A DNA stretch of 64,000 bases from Aquabacterium fontiphilum (GCF_009909205.1 NZ_JAAAPN010000004.1:124001-188000), one strand, 5' to 3'. Positions 8,012-18,340 are shown, numbered from the stretch's first letter. Numbers and translations are program-made. The notes: generated from the letters alone by a model not told the origin.

Positions 8012-10409
8012 GCTTCGCGCGCCAACCTGCAAGCGGCCGCGCTCAAGCCTGTGGGCGCTGCTCCTGTCCATCTGGCTGACCGCGCTCGGCTGGATGGCCC
8101 TGACAGGGTCGGCGCAGGCCGAACCGGCCATCCTCCAGCCCTCGGCCGTGGTGGTCCGGCAGGCCACGCTCGCGCCGGGTGCATGTTCGGAGCACCAGCC
8201 CGGCCGCGTGGTCATGCTGCCGGACGACTGGCGCGGCCTGGGCATGACGGTACCCGGTGTGGCCTGCTACCGCGCCAAGGTCTACATGGAGCGCTCGCCG
8301 GTGATTCCGTGGGGCTTGCGCATCGACCGACTGCCTGGTAATCACCGCGTGACGATCAACGGCATCCAGATGAGCACGCGCCACATGGAGGGTGAGGTCA
8401 TCACCAGCATGGCCACGCTGCCCTATCTGATCGAATTGCCGGTCAACGTGCTGCTGGCTGGCGAGAACGACATCGAGATCGACGTGCGGATGAACCCCTT
8501 CCGCAAACCCGGCATCGGCGAGTTGCAGATCGGCCCGCTGACCGAGGCGCGCCAGGCCTACGACCAGTGGGTGGCCCTGACGGTCGACCTGCCGCGCATC
8601 ATGAACCTCAGCGTGGCGGGCATGGCGCTGTTCATCGTGCTGGCGTGGCGTACGCGCCCGCACGACCGCATCTTTGCCTACTTCGGCGGGCTGATGCTCG
8701 TGATGTGTGGCCGCAACGCCTTCTACTTCGTCGAGACGATTACCTGGCCTGCGCCGGTGGTCGACTGGCTGTTCTTCGCCTGCCAGGCGGTGGGCACCTA
8801 CTACCTGTCGCTGTTCGGGCTCACCTACGCCCAGATGTCGCTGGAGCGGCTGCGCTGGCCGTTGCGCTTCATCGGCTTCGGCCTGCCCTTGCTGGCGCTG
8901 ATGGCCATGGGCACGCCCCACCTCGACACGCTGCGGCTGCTGGCCTACCCGCTGATGATGGGCTGCGGCGTCCTGGTTGTGATCAAGGTCGTGCAGACGG
9001 CTTGGCGCAAGCACTGGATCGAATCGGTCGCCATGACACTGGGTCCCGTGGGCACGCTGGTCAGCGTGGCGCACGACTACCTGTTCCTGACTCCCCTGCT
9101 ACCGGTTACCGACCTCTACTGGACGCCCTACACCGCGCCGGTCATCTTCCTGGGCTTTGCGCTGACGTTGATGGGCAAGTTCGTCGAGGCCATGAACATG
9201 GCCGAGCGCATGAACCACATCCTGGAAGAGCGCGTCGCTGATCGCACGCGCGCGCTCGAAGCTGCCAACCAGAGTAAGACCCGCTTTCTGGCTGCCGCCA
9301 GCCACGACCTGCGCCAGCCCACGGCGGCCATCGGGCTGCTGGTGAGCCTGTTGCGGCAACAGACCAAGGCGCCCGAGTCCAAGGATCTGATCAACATGCT
9401 TGATGAGGCGGTGGCCTCGATGGAGTCGCTGTTGGTCGGCCTGCTCGACATCTCGCGGCTGGATGCCGGCGCGGTCAAGCCCGAGTTTCAGTCCGTGAGC
9501 CTGCACGACGTGTTCCAGGCGGTGCGTGTGCACGAGCAGAGCGCCGCGCAAGCCAAGGGCCTGCGCCTGCGCTTCCGCCTGCCACGCACGCCTGCCGGCC
9601 AGCACCCCGTGCTGCTGACCGACCCCATGCTGCTGCACAGCGTCCTGCGCAACCTGGTGTCGAATGCCATCCGCTACACCCAGCGCGGCGGCGTGCTCGT
9701 GGCCGCGCGGCGCCGAGGCAAGCACCGCATCCGCATCGAGGTATGGGACACCGGCATCGGCATCCCGGATGACCAGCGCGACCGCATCTTCGAAGAGTTC
9801 TACCAGGTCGGCAACAGCGCGCGTGACCGCACCAAGGGGATCGGCCTGGGACTGGCGATCGTGCGCCGCATGGCCTCCATCCTGGGCGAGCGCATCGAGC
9901 TCCGATCCCGGCCTGGACGCGGCTCCTGCTTTGCGATCGAGCTGCCGCTGAACCTGGCCGCCACGACCGCGACCACCACCACCGAGACCCGTGATCTGCC
10001 GTTGCAGGGCCGCTCAGTCTGGCTGGTCGAGGACGACCTGCTGCTGCGCCGTGCGCTGACCGAGATGTTGCGCAATTGGGGCGCAGAGGTGCGCGCCTGG
10101 CCCGATGCAGAGAGTCTGCTGGATGAGCTGCCGCAACTGACGCTGATTCCGGCCGATGCCTTGCCCGATGCTGTCATCACCGACTACCGGCTGCCCGGCA
10201 TGAGCGGCGTGCAGCTGATGCAACACCTGCACGTGCAGTGGCGCGCCAAGGGCCGCCAGCTCGACGCGGTGGTCATATCCGGCGACACCGACCCAGCCGA
10301 GTTGCAACGCCTGAGTGCATCGGGGCTGACGGTGCTGCCCAAACCCTTCCGCAGCGAACGGCTGCTGGAACAACTGCTGCAAGCGCCACCGGAGGCGCGC
10401 GCAGCCTGA
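7968..10409 (+). CDS. Hybrid sensor histidine kinase with periplasmic DISM-like domain, seven membrane helices and C-terminal receiver
   Basis: Predicted 813-residue membrane kinase. A signal-anchor lies at residues 27-50. A periplasmic beta-rich domain at about 55-205 resembles 7TMR-DISM sensory domains, which often bind carbohydrate-like ligands. Seven membrane helices lie between about 212 and 405, followed by a coiled coil at 405-435. The HisKA domain has the phospho-acceptor His446 in ASHDLRQP. The HATPase domain has [17 protein letters not shown] and KGIGLGLA. The receiver domain (682-803) has the acidic pair VEDD, Asp739 in ITDYRLPG and Lys792 in LPKPF. There is no separate response-regulator gene nearby. 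The gene starts 44 bases inside queA and ends 9 bases before tgt, so it is translationally linked to a tRNA-modification pair. Confidence 0.88.
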   Translation: MGTLFTPLPWTRRPELRAPTCKRPRSSLWALLLSIWLTALGWMALTGSAQAEPAILQPSAVVVRQATLAPGACSEHQPGRVVMLPDDWRGLGMTVPGVACYRAKVYMERSPVIPWGLRIDRLPGNHRVTINGIQMSTRHMEGEVITSMATLPYLIELPVNVLLAGENDIEIDVRMNPFRKPGIGELQIGPLTEARQAYDQWVALTVDLPRIMNLSVAGMALFIVLAWRTRPHDRIFAYFGGLMLVMCGRNAFYFVETITWPAPVVDWLFFACQAVGTYYLSLFGLTYAQMSLERLRWPLRFIGFGLPLLALMAMGTPHLDTLRLLAYPLMMGCGVLVVIKVVQTAWRKHWIESVAMTLGPVGTLVSVAHDYLFLTPLLPVTDLYWTPYTAPVIFLGFALTLMGKFVEAMNMAERMNHILEERVADRTRALEAANQSKTRFLAAASHDLRQPTAAIGLLVSLLRQQTKAPESKDLINMLDEAVASMESLLVGLLDISRLDAGAVKPEFQSVSLHDVFQAVRVHEQSAAQAKGLRLRFRLPRTPAGQHPVLLTDPMLLHSVLRNLVSNAIRYTQRGGVLVAARRRGKHRIRIEVWDTGIGIPDDQRDRIFEEFYQVGNSARDRTKGIGLGLAIVRRMASILGERIELRSRPGRGSCFAIELPLNLAATTATTTTETRDLPLQGRSVWLVEDDLLLRRALTEMLRNWGAEVRAWPDAESLLDELPQLTLIPADALPDAVITDYRLPGMSGVQLMQHLHVQWRAKGRQLDAVVISGDTDPAELQRLSASGLTVLPKPFRSERLLEQLLQAPPEARAA

Positions 10410-11558
<1,149 letters not shown>

Positions 11559-11586
11559 TCACCCAAGCGCCCAGCCCTGCGGCGGC

Positions 11587-12264
11587 TCACCAGAACTGCC
11601 AGTGGCCGTGCATGACCACCCACACGCCGAGCACGCCGTTGGTCACCATGTGGGCGATGATGGGCGCCCACAGCGAGCGGGTGTGGCGATACAGCCAAGC
11701 ATAGGCCAGGCCGGCGATCACCGCACCCAGCCACTGGGTGTGAGCCAGCGTGAACACCACGGTGGACAGCACAATGGCCTTGGCTGAGACCGTGCCCGGG
11801 TCGACCTGCTCGAAATCGGGCTTGTCGATCCAGCGCATCAGGTAGCTGCGCCAGAAGAGCTCTTCCATGATGGGCACCATCAGCGCGGCGCCCACCCAGC
11901 GGAAGATCACGAGCGACCAGATCAGCTCGCCGTTCTCATCGACCGGCACAAAGCCCGCCGTGGCCTCGCCCAACATCATCCACGGCTCGGTCAGCGAGAT
12001 CCACAAGGCGAACACCACCACGCCCACCGCGATGGACAAGGCCCAGTTCGGCAGGCTCAGGCCGCTGCCCCGACCCAGCTCCTGATAACGGCGCCAGAAC
12101 CAGATCAGCGAGCCGGACACGATCACGACAGACGCTGCATACAGCCAGCGGGGGTCGACAAACGTCCAGCCCTCCGGCCAATTGCCGCGGAGGGCCAGCA
12201 GGACCATGAACAGCACGAAGGGGATGATGCGGGCCAGTGCCGCGGGCGTCAGAAAGTTTCCCAT
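11587..12264 (-). CDS. CPBP-family intramembrane glutamic endopeptidase (CAAX-protease-like)
   Basis: Predicted polytopic membrane protease of 225 residues, seven to eight hydrophobic segments. All three CPBP motifs are visible: EExxxR in MEELFWRSY, FxxxH in FTLAHTQW, and HxxxN in HMVTNGVLG. Such proteins cleave substrates within the membrane, and some family members are found with exosortase/PEP-CTERM or exopolysaccharide loci. Two PEP-CTERM proteins occur elsewhere in this window, but no exosortase does, so a functional link is only a possibility. It is followed at its 5' side by the transporter-acyltransferase gene on the same strand, 124 bases away. Confidence 0.82.
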   Translation of the reverse strand: MGNFLTPAALARIIPFVLFMVLLALRGNWPEGWTFVDPRWLYAASVVIVSGSLIWFWRRYQELGRGSGLSLPNWALSIAVGVVVFALWISLTEPWMMLGEATAGFVPVDENGELIWSLVIFRWVGAALMVPIMEELFWRSYLMRWIDKPDFEQVDPGTVSAKAIVLSTVVFTLAHTQWLGAVIAGLAYAWLYRHTRSLWAPIIAHMVTNGVLGVWVVMHGHWQFW

Positions 12265-12388
12265 GGTGTCTTGTTAAGCAGTGTCAGCCAGAGCCATCGG
12301 GGATTGTGCCGGGCTCAGATGACACGTCACCCCCCCATTCGCACTGGCGGAAGACCCGCGCTCCACGAGCCGCCCTGCGCCGCGGCCC

Positions 12389-14296
12389 TCACACCGGAGC
12401 TGGCTCATCCAGCAGCGCCTGCACCCGGCGCTGCAGCCCTTCGGGGCTGACCTGCTCGGGCGGGATGGCCTCTCCCACCACCAGCCCCACCGGGTTGAAC
12501 AGGCCGCGTCGCAGCGGCCGGGCGAGCGCGGCGCCGTCGATGCGCGAGAAACTGGAGCCCCACAGGTTGTGCAGCGCCGCCGGGATCACCGGCACGGGCA
12601 CATCGGCCAGGATCTTCATGATGCCGGCCTTGAAAGGCTGCAGGCTGCCGTCACGCGTGATAGCCCCTTCCGGAAACAGGCACAGCAACTCGCCTTCACG
12701 CAGCACCGCGCGGGCGCGCTCGAAAGCCCGTTCGTAGGCCTCGGGGTCTTCCTTCTGCGGCGCGATGGGAATGGCCTTCATGGCTCGGAAGAACCAGCCC
12801 ATGCCCGGCGTCTTGAAGATGCGGTGGTCCATGATGAACACCATGGGCCGCGGGCTGCACACGCCCAGGATGATGGCGTCGACAAAGCTCACATGGTTGG
12901 CGACCAGGATGGCCGCGCCGTCGGTCGGGATGTTCATCTCGCCACGCAGGCGCAAGCGGTAGACGATGCGCGTGACGAACAGCATCACCAGACGCACGAT
13001 GTATTCGGGCATCAACCAGAACACATAGCCCACCACCAGGATGTTGAGCAGCGCCGTCACGCCAAACACCTCGGGCACGCTCAGACCTGCGGCCAGCAAG
13101 GCACCCGCCAAGAGGCTGCTGACCACCATGAACAAGGCGTTGAGGATGTTGTTGGCCGCGATGATGCGCGCGCGGTGGCTGGGCTGCGCCCGCAACTGGA
13201 TGAGCGCGTACATGGGCACGCTGTAGATGCCGGCGCTGAAGGCGAGCAGGGCCAGGTCGACCATGACGCGCCAGTGGGCCGGTCTGTCGATGAACTCGCC
13301 TACGCTCAGCAAGGGCCCGCCATCGTGGCGCAGCCCCTTGGAGGCCAGGTACAGGTCGAACGCAAAGACCGTCATGCCCAGCGCGCCCAGCGGCACCAGG
13401 CCGATCTCGACATGACGGTGTGAGAAACGCTCGCACAGCAGCGAGCCCACGGCCACGCCGACCGAAAACACCACCAGCAGCAGCGAGGCCACCTGCTCGC
13501 TGCCTCCCAGCACCTCGCGCGCGAACGCCGGGAACTGCGACAGGAAGACCGCGCCAAAGAACCACATCCACGAGATGCCCAGCAGCGAGCGGAACACGCT
13601 GGGGTATTGCCAGGCCAGTCGCAGATTGCGCATCGTCTCGGAGACCGGGTTCCAGTTCAGTATCAGATCCGGGTCGGACGACGGTGATGCAGGGATGCGG
13701 CTGGCCGTCCACCAGCCCAGTGCGGCCAAGGCCAGGCAGACCGCGGCCACCCAGTGGCGCCCCTCGGCACCGAGGCCCATCAGCAGGCCCCCCGCCACAT
13801 TGCCCAGCAGGATGGCTACAAAAGTGCCCATCTCGACCATGCCGTTGCCGCCCGTGAGTTCGCGCTCGCTGAGATGCTGCGGCAGATAGGCGTACTTGAC
13901 CGGGCCGAAGAGCGTCGACTGCAGGCCCATCAGAAAGATGCACAGCAGCAGCAAGGGCACCGCCTGGATCGCCAGCCCCACGGCCGCCACGCCCATGATG
14001 ACCACCTCCAGCAGCTTGGTGTGCCGCATGATGGTGGCCTTGTCGTACTTGTCGGCCCATTGGCCTGCCGTGGCCGACATCAGCACGAAGGGCAGGATGA
14101 ACAGCGCCCCGATCACCAGCCCGGCCATGGCCGGTGGCAGCCAGTTCAGCTGCAGCTGGTAAGTGACCAGCACGGTCAGCGCAAATTTGAACAGGTTGTC
14201 GTTGGCCGCGCCCAGAAACTGGGTGGCAAAGAAGGGGGCAAAGCGCCGCTGACGCAGCAGGCTGAACTGCCCCGTTGAAGACGAAGATTCGCTCAC
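12389..14296 (-). CDS. LplT-like MFS transporter fused to a PlsC-type 1-acyl-glycerol-3-phosphate acyltransferase
   Basis: Predicted two-part protein of 635 residues. Residues 1-410 form a 12-helix major-facilitator domain like the lysophospholipid flippase LplT (FFATQFLGAANDNLFKFAL near the N-terminus). Residues about 430-630 form an acyltransferase with the catalytic NHVSFVD (HxxxxD) and the FPEGAITRDG motif. The arrangement suggests import of lysophospholipid and immediate re-acylation at the inner leaflet. The acyl-ACP synthetase part found in Aas fusions is absent. The start is the GTG at 14294-14296, which has GGGAGG just upstream; the frame stays open for 34 more codons, but no better start is seen there. 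Confidence 0.85.
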   Translation of the reverse strand: MSESSSSTGQFSLLRQRRFAPFFATQFLGAANDNLFKFALTVLVTYQLQLNWLPPAMAGLVIGALFILPFVLMSATAGQWADKYDKATIMRHTKLLEVVIMGVAAVGLAIQAVPLLLLCIFLMGLQSTLFGPVKYAYLPQHLSERELTGGNGMVEMGTFVAILLGNVAGGLLMGLGAEGRHWVAAVCLALAALGWWTASRIPASPSSDPDLILNWNPVSETMRNLRLAWQYPSVFRSLLGISWMWFFGAVFLSQFPAFAREVLGGSEQVASLLLVVFSVGVAVGSLLCERFSHRHVEIGLVPLGALGMTVFAFDLYLASKGLRHDGGPLLSVGEFIDRPAHWRVMVDLALLAFSAGIYSVPMYALIQLRAQPSHRARIIAANNILNALFMVVSSLLAGALLAAGLSVPEVFGVTALLNILVVGYVFWLMPEYIVRLVMLFVTRIVYRLRLRGEMNIPTDGAAILVANHVSFVDAIILGVCSPRPMVFIMDHRIFKTPGMGWFFRAMKAIPIAPQKEDPEAYERAFERARAVLREGELLCLFPEGAITRDGSLQPFKAGIMKILADVPVPVIPAALHNLWGSSFSRIDGAALARPLRRGLFNPVGLVVGEAIPPEQVSPEGLQRRVQALLDEPAPV

Positions 14297-14372
14297 AGCA
14301 CCTCCCTTGGCATCCTTGTGGCCATCGCCGGCATTGGACACCAGAATCGCGCCACCTCGGTGACCGCGCGTA

Positions 14373-15173
14373 TCACCGCACCACGAACATGGGGCCACCG
14401 TGGCCGGATGCCTGCAGCCAGGCGAACACCGACTCCACCGTCACGGTGCGAAACCGCCCCGCCACGCGCAGCCCCAGCGGATGGTCATCGAAAGCCACGT
14501 TCGCTGCCGTCAGGCGTGCGCCCAGACGGGTCCAGGCCGCCAGGTAGATCTCGGCAGGCCGGTAGCCCGCCTGTTGCAACCACCGCTGCGACCGGGCGCG
14601 TTGCGCCGGCTGCGGAGGCAACTGCATTGCATGCGCCAGCACCTCGATGGCCCACTGGTTGCTCTGCTGGTACTGCTGCGACCATGCATGAGACAGCATG
14701 CTGTAGCGCGCCTCGTGCAGCGACCGCAGGGCCTCGGGCGCGAGCAGCAGCGGCAACAGCCGCTCCGACACCGCAGGCGTCAGCGGCAACACGGCCGCCT
14801 CGTACTCGTGCGGATCGTCCAGGAAGAAGTGCCCCAAGCCTTCTCGGAACACCGCGGAACGAGCGGACCCGCAGGCGTTGAGCTTGTGCAGCACGCGCCA
14901 CATGCCACCCTGGCGATAGGCCAGCCCGAGGTGGGAGTAGCGCAACCCGTGGCGGCTCAGATCCTGCCCCATGCGGGCCAGCACCACCACATCTGCCCCA
15001 CTGCGGTCGAGTTGCAACTGGACACGCTCGGCCAATGCGAGCCCTTGCGTCACCGCCTGCACCGTGGGCGCGCGCGACTCGCAATCACGCCCGGCCCAGG
15101 CCGGACTCGCCGCGCAGAGCGACAGTGCCCCAGCCCAGGCCGCCAGCGCGCCATGCCAAACCGTCCGGCTCAT
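14373..15173 (-). CDS. DUF2145-family exported protein
   Basis: Predicted 266-residue secreted protein with a clear signal peptide (MSRTVWHGALAAWAGALSL, cleavage after AWA at about 27). The mature domain matches the DUF2145 family: conserved HGLRYSHLGLAYR, LNACGSARSAVFREGL and a later SMLSHAWSQQYQQSNQW-type segment. The His and Cys of these blocks recall NlpC/P60-like cysteine hydrolases, so a periplasmic peptidase or amidase role is conceivable but unproven. Its ATG overlaps the stop of the preceding gene (15170-15173), so the two are translationally coupled. Confidence 0.75.
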   Translation of the reverse strand: MSRTVWHGALAAWAGALSLCAASPAWAGRDCESRAPTVQAVTQGLALAERVQLQLDRSGADVVVLARMGQDLSRHGLRYSHLGLAYRQGGMWRVLHKLNACGSARSAVFREGLGHFFLDDPHEYEAAVLPLTPAVSERLLPLLLAPEALRSLHEARYSMLSHAWSQQYQQSNQWAIEVLAHAMQLPPQPAQRARSQRWLQQAGYRPAEIYLAAWTRLGARLTAANVAFDDHPLGLRVAGRFRTVTVESVFAWLQASGHGGPMFVVR

Positions 15174-15652
15174 CGCATCACCTCCTCGTGGTGCAGCAAG
15201 GCCTGGCCCAGCGCGTTGGGCACCAGGGCCAGCACCTCACCCGCAGCCGACAGCACCCACCCTGAGGACACCACCGTGACCGTGACGGCCGTGCCCAGCG
15301 CCATGGAAGCCATGCCCACAGCCGTGCTGCTCCAGTGGATCAGCACCTGCGCACCATCGCTGGCGCGCCGCAGCACCCATACCGTGCCCTCGGCCACCGC
15401 TTGTACCGCCACCAGGGTCAGCACCGAACCAGTGGCCAGCACGACCGAGGGCGCCACCACGGACACCGCCACCGGCAGAGCCGACAGGGCGCTCAGAGCA
15501 GAGCCGGCGTCGCCACCATGGGCCTGAGCCGGGGACGTCACGGCAGCCAGGCTGAGCCCACAGACCACCGAGGCCGAGGCGATCAGGCCCCGTGCCATCG
15601 AGCAGACACGGCGCCCGCGATCAGAAGAAAGAAAAGACAAACGCAGGATCAT
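15170..15652 (-). CDS. Small exported or membrane protein of unknown function, coupled to the DUF2145 gene
   Basis: Predicted 160 residues from the ATG at 15650-15652, chosen because GAGGAG lies 8 bases upstream. A long hydrophobic N-terminal region ends in SPAQAHGG, a likely signal-peptidase site near residue 44. The rest is rich in Ala, Val and Ser, with two hydrophobic stretches separated by a short charged piece (WVLRRASDGAQVLIHW). It is low in charged residues and has no recognised domain. The same order, small Ala/Val-rich protein then DUF2145 protein, suggests the two products act together in the envelope. Confidence 0.6.
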   Translation of the reverse strand: MILRLSFLSSDRGRRVCSMARGLIASASVVCGLSLAAVTSPAQAHGGDAGSALSALSALPVAVSVVAPSVVLATGSVLTLVAVQAVAEGTVWVLRRASDGAQVLIHWSSTAVGMASMALGTAVTVTVVSSGWVLSAAGEVLALVPNALGQALLHHEEVMR

Positions 15653-15662
15653 GATGGGCTCC

Positions 15663-16193
15663 TCAACGCTGCTCGGCGCGTTGGTCTTCATGGGCGTCGC
15701 GCAGCATCTTGGCCAGCGTGAAGGCGCTGGACATCAGAAACAGCCAGCCCACCGTGAGGTACGCCTTGTAGGCTGGCGCCAGCGCGGTCTGCCACATGCC
15801 CCAGGCGGTCAGCGCCAATGCGGCGGCAAAGCCCGTCCACACCACCACCCCCCACAGCGGGCTGTCCTGCCCAGGCGTCTCCTGGTCGCGCACATGCTTG
15901 GACACCACAAACACCGCTGACAGGCAGAACACATAGCCCATCACCATGAAGGCCTGCTCGATGGGTAAGACGGGCAACCACCCCAGGCCCGTGGCACACA
16001 GCGCAGCAGCGAGCCCGAACGACACCCACACCTGCACCTTCCAGGCCCGCGTGTCACGACGCACGCGTACGCGCATCAGGGGCGCCGCTGTGGCGGCATG
16101 AGCGCGGGGACGGGACTCGCCGGCGCCCCCTTCGGCCACCCGGGACGGGTGCGGAACGGTGGAGGCGGCGGTGTGGACATCGTTGGTGGGCAT
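15663..16193 (-). CDS. YiaA/YiaB-type inner-membrane protein
   Basis: Predicted 176 residues from the ATG at 16191-16193. An N-terminal tail of about 60 residues is rich in Ala, Pro, His and Arg. It is followed by two copies of the YiaA/B two-helix unit: FGLAAALCATGLGWLPV with FMVMGYVFCLSAVFVVSKHV, then WTGFAAALALTAWGMW with AYLTVGWLFLMSSAFTLAK. The repeated pattern of a hairpin ending in SxxFxxxK is characteristic. The function is unknown. It lies 10 bases upstream of the small exported protein gene and is probably the first gene of that operon, divergent from the XRE regulator. Confidence 0.75.
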   Translation of the reverse strand: MPTNDVHTAASTVPHPSRVAEGGAGESRPRAHAATAAPLMRVRVRRDTRAWKVQVWVSFGLAAALCATGLGWLPVLPIEQAFMVMGYVFCLSAVFVVSKHVRDQETPGQDSPLWGVVVWTGFAAALALTAWGMWQTALAPAYKAYLTVGWLFLMSSAFTLAKMLRDAHEDQRAEQR

Positions 16194-16246
16194 CTGCGGT
16201 CTCACAGGTTGTTGAACACGGATCGCATTCTTTCGACGCCCTTCAA

Positions 16247-16310
16247 TAAGTGCAATCAGAATCAACGAAGTCCACTCATTTAGCACTTAAAGTATCGCAT
16301 TTCGATACTT
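16247..16310. promoter_or_regulatory. Two inverted repeats in the divergent control region of the YiaA-like and XRE genes
   Basis: AAGTATCG (16290-16297) and CGATACTT (16303-16310) form a perfect 8-base palindrome with a 5-base spacer, ending 12 bases before the XRE start codon. A wider pair, TAAGTGC (16247-16253) and GCACTTA (16283-16289), abuts it. The stretch is clearly AT-richer than its surroundings. Position and symmetry fit an operator for the adjacent helix-turn-helix protein controlling itself and the divergent operon. The assignment of the binding protein is inference. Confidence 0.55.
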
Positions 16311-16322
16311 ACTCAACCTGCC

Positions 16323-17129
16323 ATGAGCAGCAGCGCCGATCTGATCCTTGCCCTCAAGGCCGAACTCAAGGCGGCCGGCATCACCTATGCCCAACTGGCC
16401 TTGGGCCTGGGGATGGCCGAGTCGAGCGTCAAGCGCATGTTCGCCAAGGGCGATATGCCGCTCACGCGGGTGGACGAGGTATGCCGCGTGCTCAAACTGG
16501 ATTTCGCCCAGTTGGCCCGACGGGTAGCCGATGCCCAGCCCCTGCGCCGCGAGCTCAGCGAAGCGCAAGAGAAGGCCGTGGTGTCCGACCGCAAGCTATT
16601 GCTGATGGCGATCTGCTGCCTCAGCCAGTGGACATTCGAGCAGATCATCGGCGCTTACCAGTTCACCGAAGCCGAGGCCATTGGCCACCTGAGCCGCCTG
16701 GATCGGCTGGGCATCATTGAGTTGCGGCCCTTGAACCGCTATCGGCTGCGCGTGAGCAAGACCTTTCGCTGGCGCCCGGACGGCCCGGTGATGCGGTTCT
16801 TTCGCCAGCATGTGGTGGGCGAGTACTTCTCGGGCGACTTCGGTGGCGAAGACGAGTTGCTGCTGCTGGTACACGGCTCGCTGGGCCCCGGGCTGGCGAC
16901 CGCCTTTGCCGAACGCCTGCAGCGGGTGGCCGACGATTTTGCACAGCAGCACCTGGCTGACCAGCGGTTGCCGCCTGACAAGCGGCAGCCCTATACCCTG
17001 CTCATCGGCCTGCGCTCGTGGTGGTTTCAGGCCTTCGTCGATCTGTGGCGCGAGCACCCGGCCCGAGCGATGCCCTCATCGGCCGCAGCGCCCACAGCGC
17101 AGCACGCCCCACGGCGCGGAGCGCGCTGA
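16323..17129 (+). CDS. XRE-family helix-turn-helix regulator with a C-terminal effector-like domain
   Basis: Predicted 268-residue cytoplasmic regulator. An HTH of the Cro/C1 type covers about residues 18-70 (ITYAQLALGLGMAESSVKRM, then LTRVDEVCRVLKLD). The remaining 190 residues look like a second winged-helix (AEAIGHLSRLDRLGIIELRP) followed by an alpha/beta domain resembling ligand-binding or dimerisation modules (EDELLLLVHGSLGP). It is divergent from the YiaA-like/DUF2145 operon, with a palindrome directly before its start, so it is a likely local regulator. It is convergent with the CoA-transferase gene 5 bases away. Confidence 0.75.
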   Translation: MSSSADLILALKAELKAAGITYAQLALGLGMAESSVKRMFAKGDMPLTRVDEVCRVLKLDFAQLARRVADAQPLRRELSEAQEKAVVSDRKLLLMAICCLSQWTFEQIIGAYQFTEAEAIGHLSRLDRLGIIELRPLNRYRLRVSKTFRWRPDGPVMRFFRQHVVGEYFSGDFGGEDELLLLVHGSLGPGLATAFAERLQRVADDFAQQHLADQRLPPDKRQPYTLLIGLRSWWFQAFVDLWREHPARAMPSSAAAPTAQHAPRRGAR

Positions 17130-17134
17130 GCCGA

Positions 17135-18340
17135 TCAGCGCAGGCGTCCCAGTACCTCGTAGGTGTCTTCACCCAAGGCCGGCGCACGCCGTGTGATGGC
17201 GCCAGGCGTGGCCGACAGCTTGGGGACGATGCCCGGCACCTCGACCGTGAGGCCATCCGGCGTGGTCACTGGCAGGATCATCTCGCGGGCACGGTAGTGC
17301 GGGTCCTCTGCGATGTCTGCCGCGGTGTAGATGTGTCCCACCGGCACGCTGGCCGCATTCAGCACCGACAACACCTGCTCCACGGCGCGCGTCGACGTCC
17401 ACGCCCCGATGGCGGCATCGATCTCGGCCACACGCTGCACCCGTCCCGGGTTGCTGGCCAGCTCCGCGTCGGTGGCCAGGTCATCGCGTCCGATCGCGAT
17501 CATCAGCCGCTTGAAGATGGAGTCGCCATTGCCACCGATCACCACCATGCCGTCGGCACAAGGGTAGGCATTGCTCGGGGCGATGCCCGGCAGCGCCGAG
17601 CCCGCCGGCTGCCGCACCGCGCCAAAAGCGCTGTACTCGGGCAGCAGGCTTTCCATGCAGTTGAAGACGGCCTCGTACAAGGCCACATCCACCACCTGCC
17701 CGCGGCCCTTGGGCGCCTCGGCGCTCACGCTGGCATGGCGCGCTTGCAGCGCCAGCAACACGCCGATCACGCCATGCAAGGCCGCCAGCGTGTCGCCCAG
17801 GCTGACGCCCGCGCGCACAGGGGGCCGCCCCGGCTCGCCGTTGAGATGGCGCATGCCGCCCATGGCCTCGGCCACCACGGCAAAGCCCGGACGATCCTTG
17901 TAGGGGCCGGTCTGGCCATACCCGCTGATGCGCAGCATGATCAGACCCGGGTTGCGCGCGCTGAGCTGTTCATAGCCCATGCCCCACTTTTCCATGGTAC
18001 CCGGCTTGAAGTTCTCGATCAGCACATCGGCTTCGTCGATCAGGCGACATGCCTGCGCACGGCCCTCGGGCGTGCGCAAATCCAGCACGACGCTTTTCTT
18101 GTTGCGGCTTTGCACCTGCCACCACACGCTGGTGCCGTTGTGCAGCATGCGCCACTGGCGAAGGGGGTCGCCCCCCGCCGCGCCGTCCGCAGCCGGCGGC
18201 TCGACCTTGATGACCTCGGCGCCGAAATCGGCCAGGGTCTTGCCAGCAAAAGGGCCAGCAATCAGCTGGCCCAGTTCAACCACCCGCAGGCCGGCGAGGG
18301 CCTGGGGCGACACGGATGCAAAGGCGGTGGCGGCGTTCAT
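17135..18340 (-). CDS. Class III CoA-transferase (CaiB/BaiF family)
   Basis: Moves CoA between acyl-CoA and a carboxylic acid; the substrate cannot be told from sequence. It has 401 residues. The N-terminal signature is VVELGQLIAGPFAGKTLADF with AEVIKVEPP. VLIENFKPGTMEKWG is the CoA-binding region. VSLGDTLAALHGVIG carries Asp183 at the place of the catalytic aspartate (Asp169 of formyl-CoA transferase). GIAPSNAYPCADG and the C-terminal VPVGHIYTAADI are also typical. It stands alone, between the convergent XRE gene and the exbD gene. Confidence 0.88.
   Translation of the reverse strand: MNAATAFASVSPQALAGLRVVELGQLIAGPFAGKTLADFGAEVIKVEPPAADGAAGGDPLRQWRMLHNGTSVWWQVQSRNKKSVVLDLRTPEGRAQACRLIDEADVLIENFKPGTMEKWGMGYEQLSARNPGLIMLRISGYGQTGPYKDRPGFAVVAEAMGGMRHLNGEPGRPPVRAGVSLGDTLAALHGVIGVLLALQARHASVSAEAPKGRGQVVDVALYEAVFNCMESLLPEYSAFGAVRQPAGSALPGIAPSNAYPCADGMVVIGGNGDSIFKRLMIAIGRDDLATDAELASNPGRVQRVAEIDAAIGAWTSTRAVEQVLSVLNAASVPVGHIYTAADIAEDPHYRAREMILPVTTPDGLTVEVPGIVPKLSATPGAITRRAPALGEDTYEVLGRLR

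Noticed and set aside
17135-18340. A possible loss of the catalytic aspartate in the CoA-transferase (GFAVVAEAMGG).
   Set aside because: The catalytic position of the family lies in the later VSLGDTLAAL segment, where Asp183 is present.
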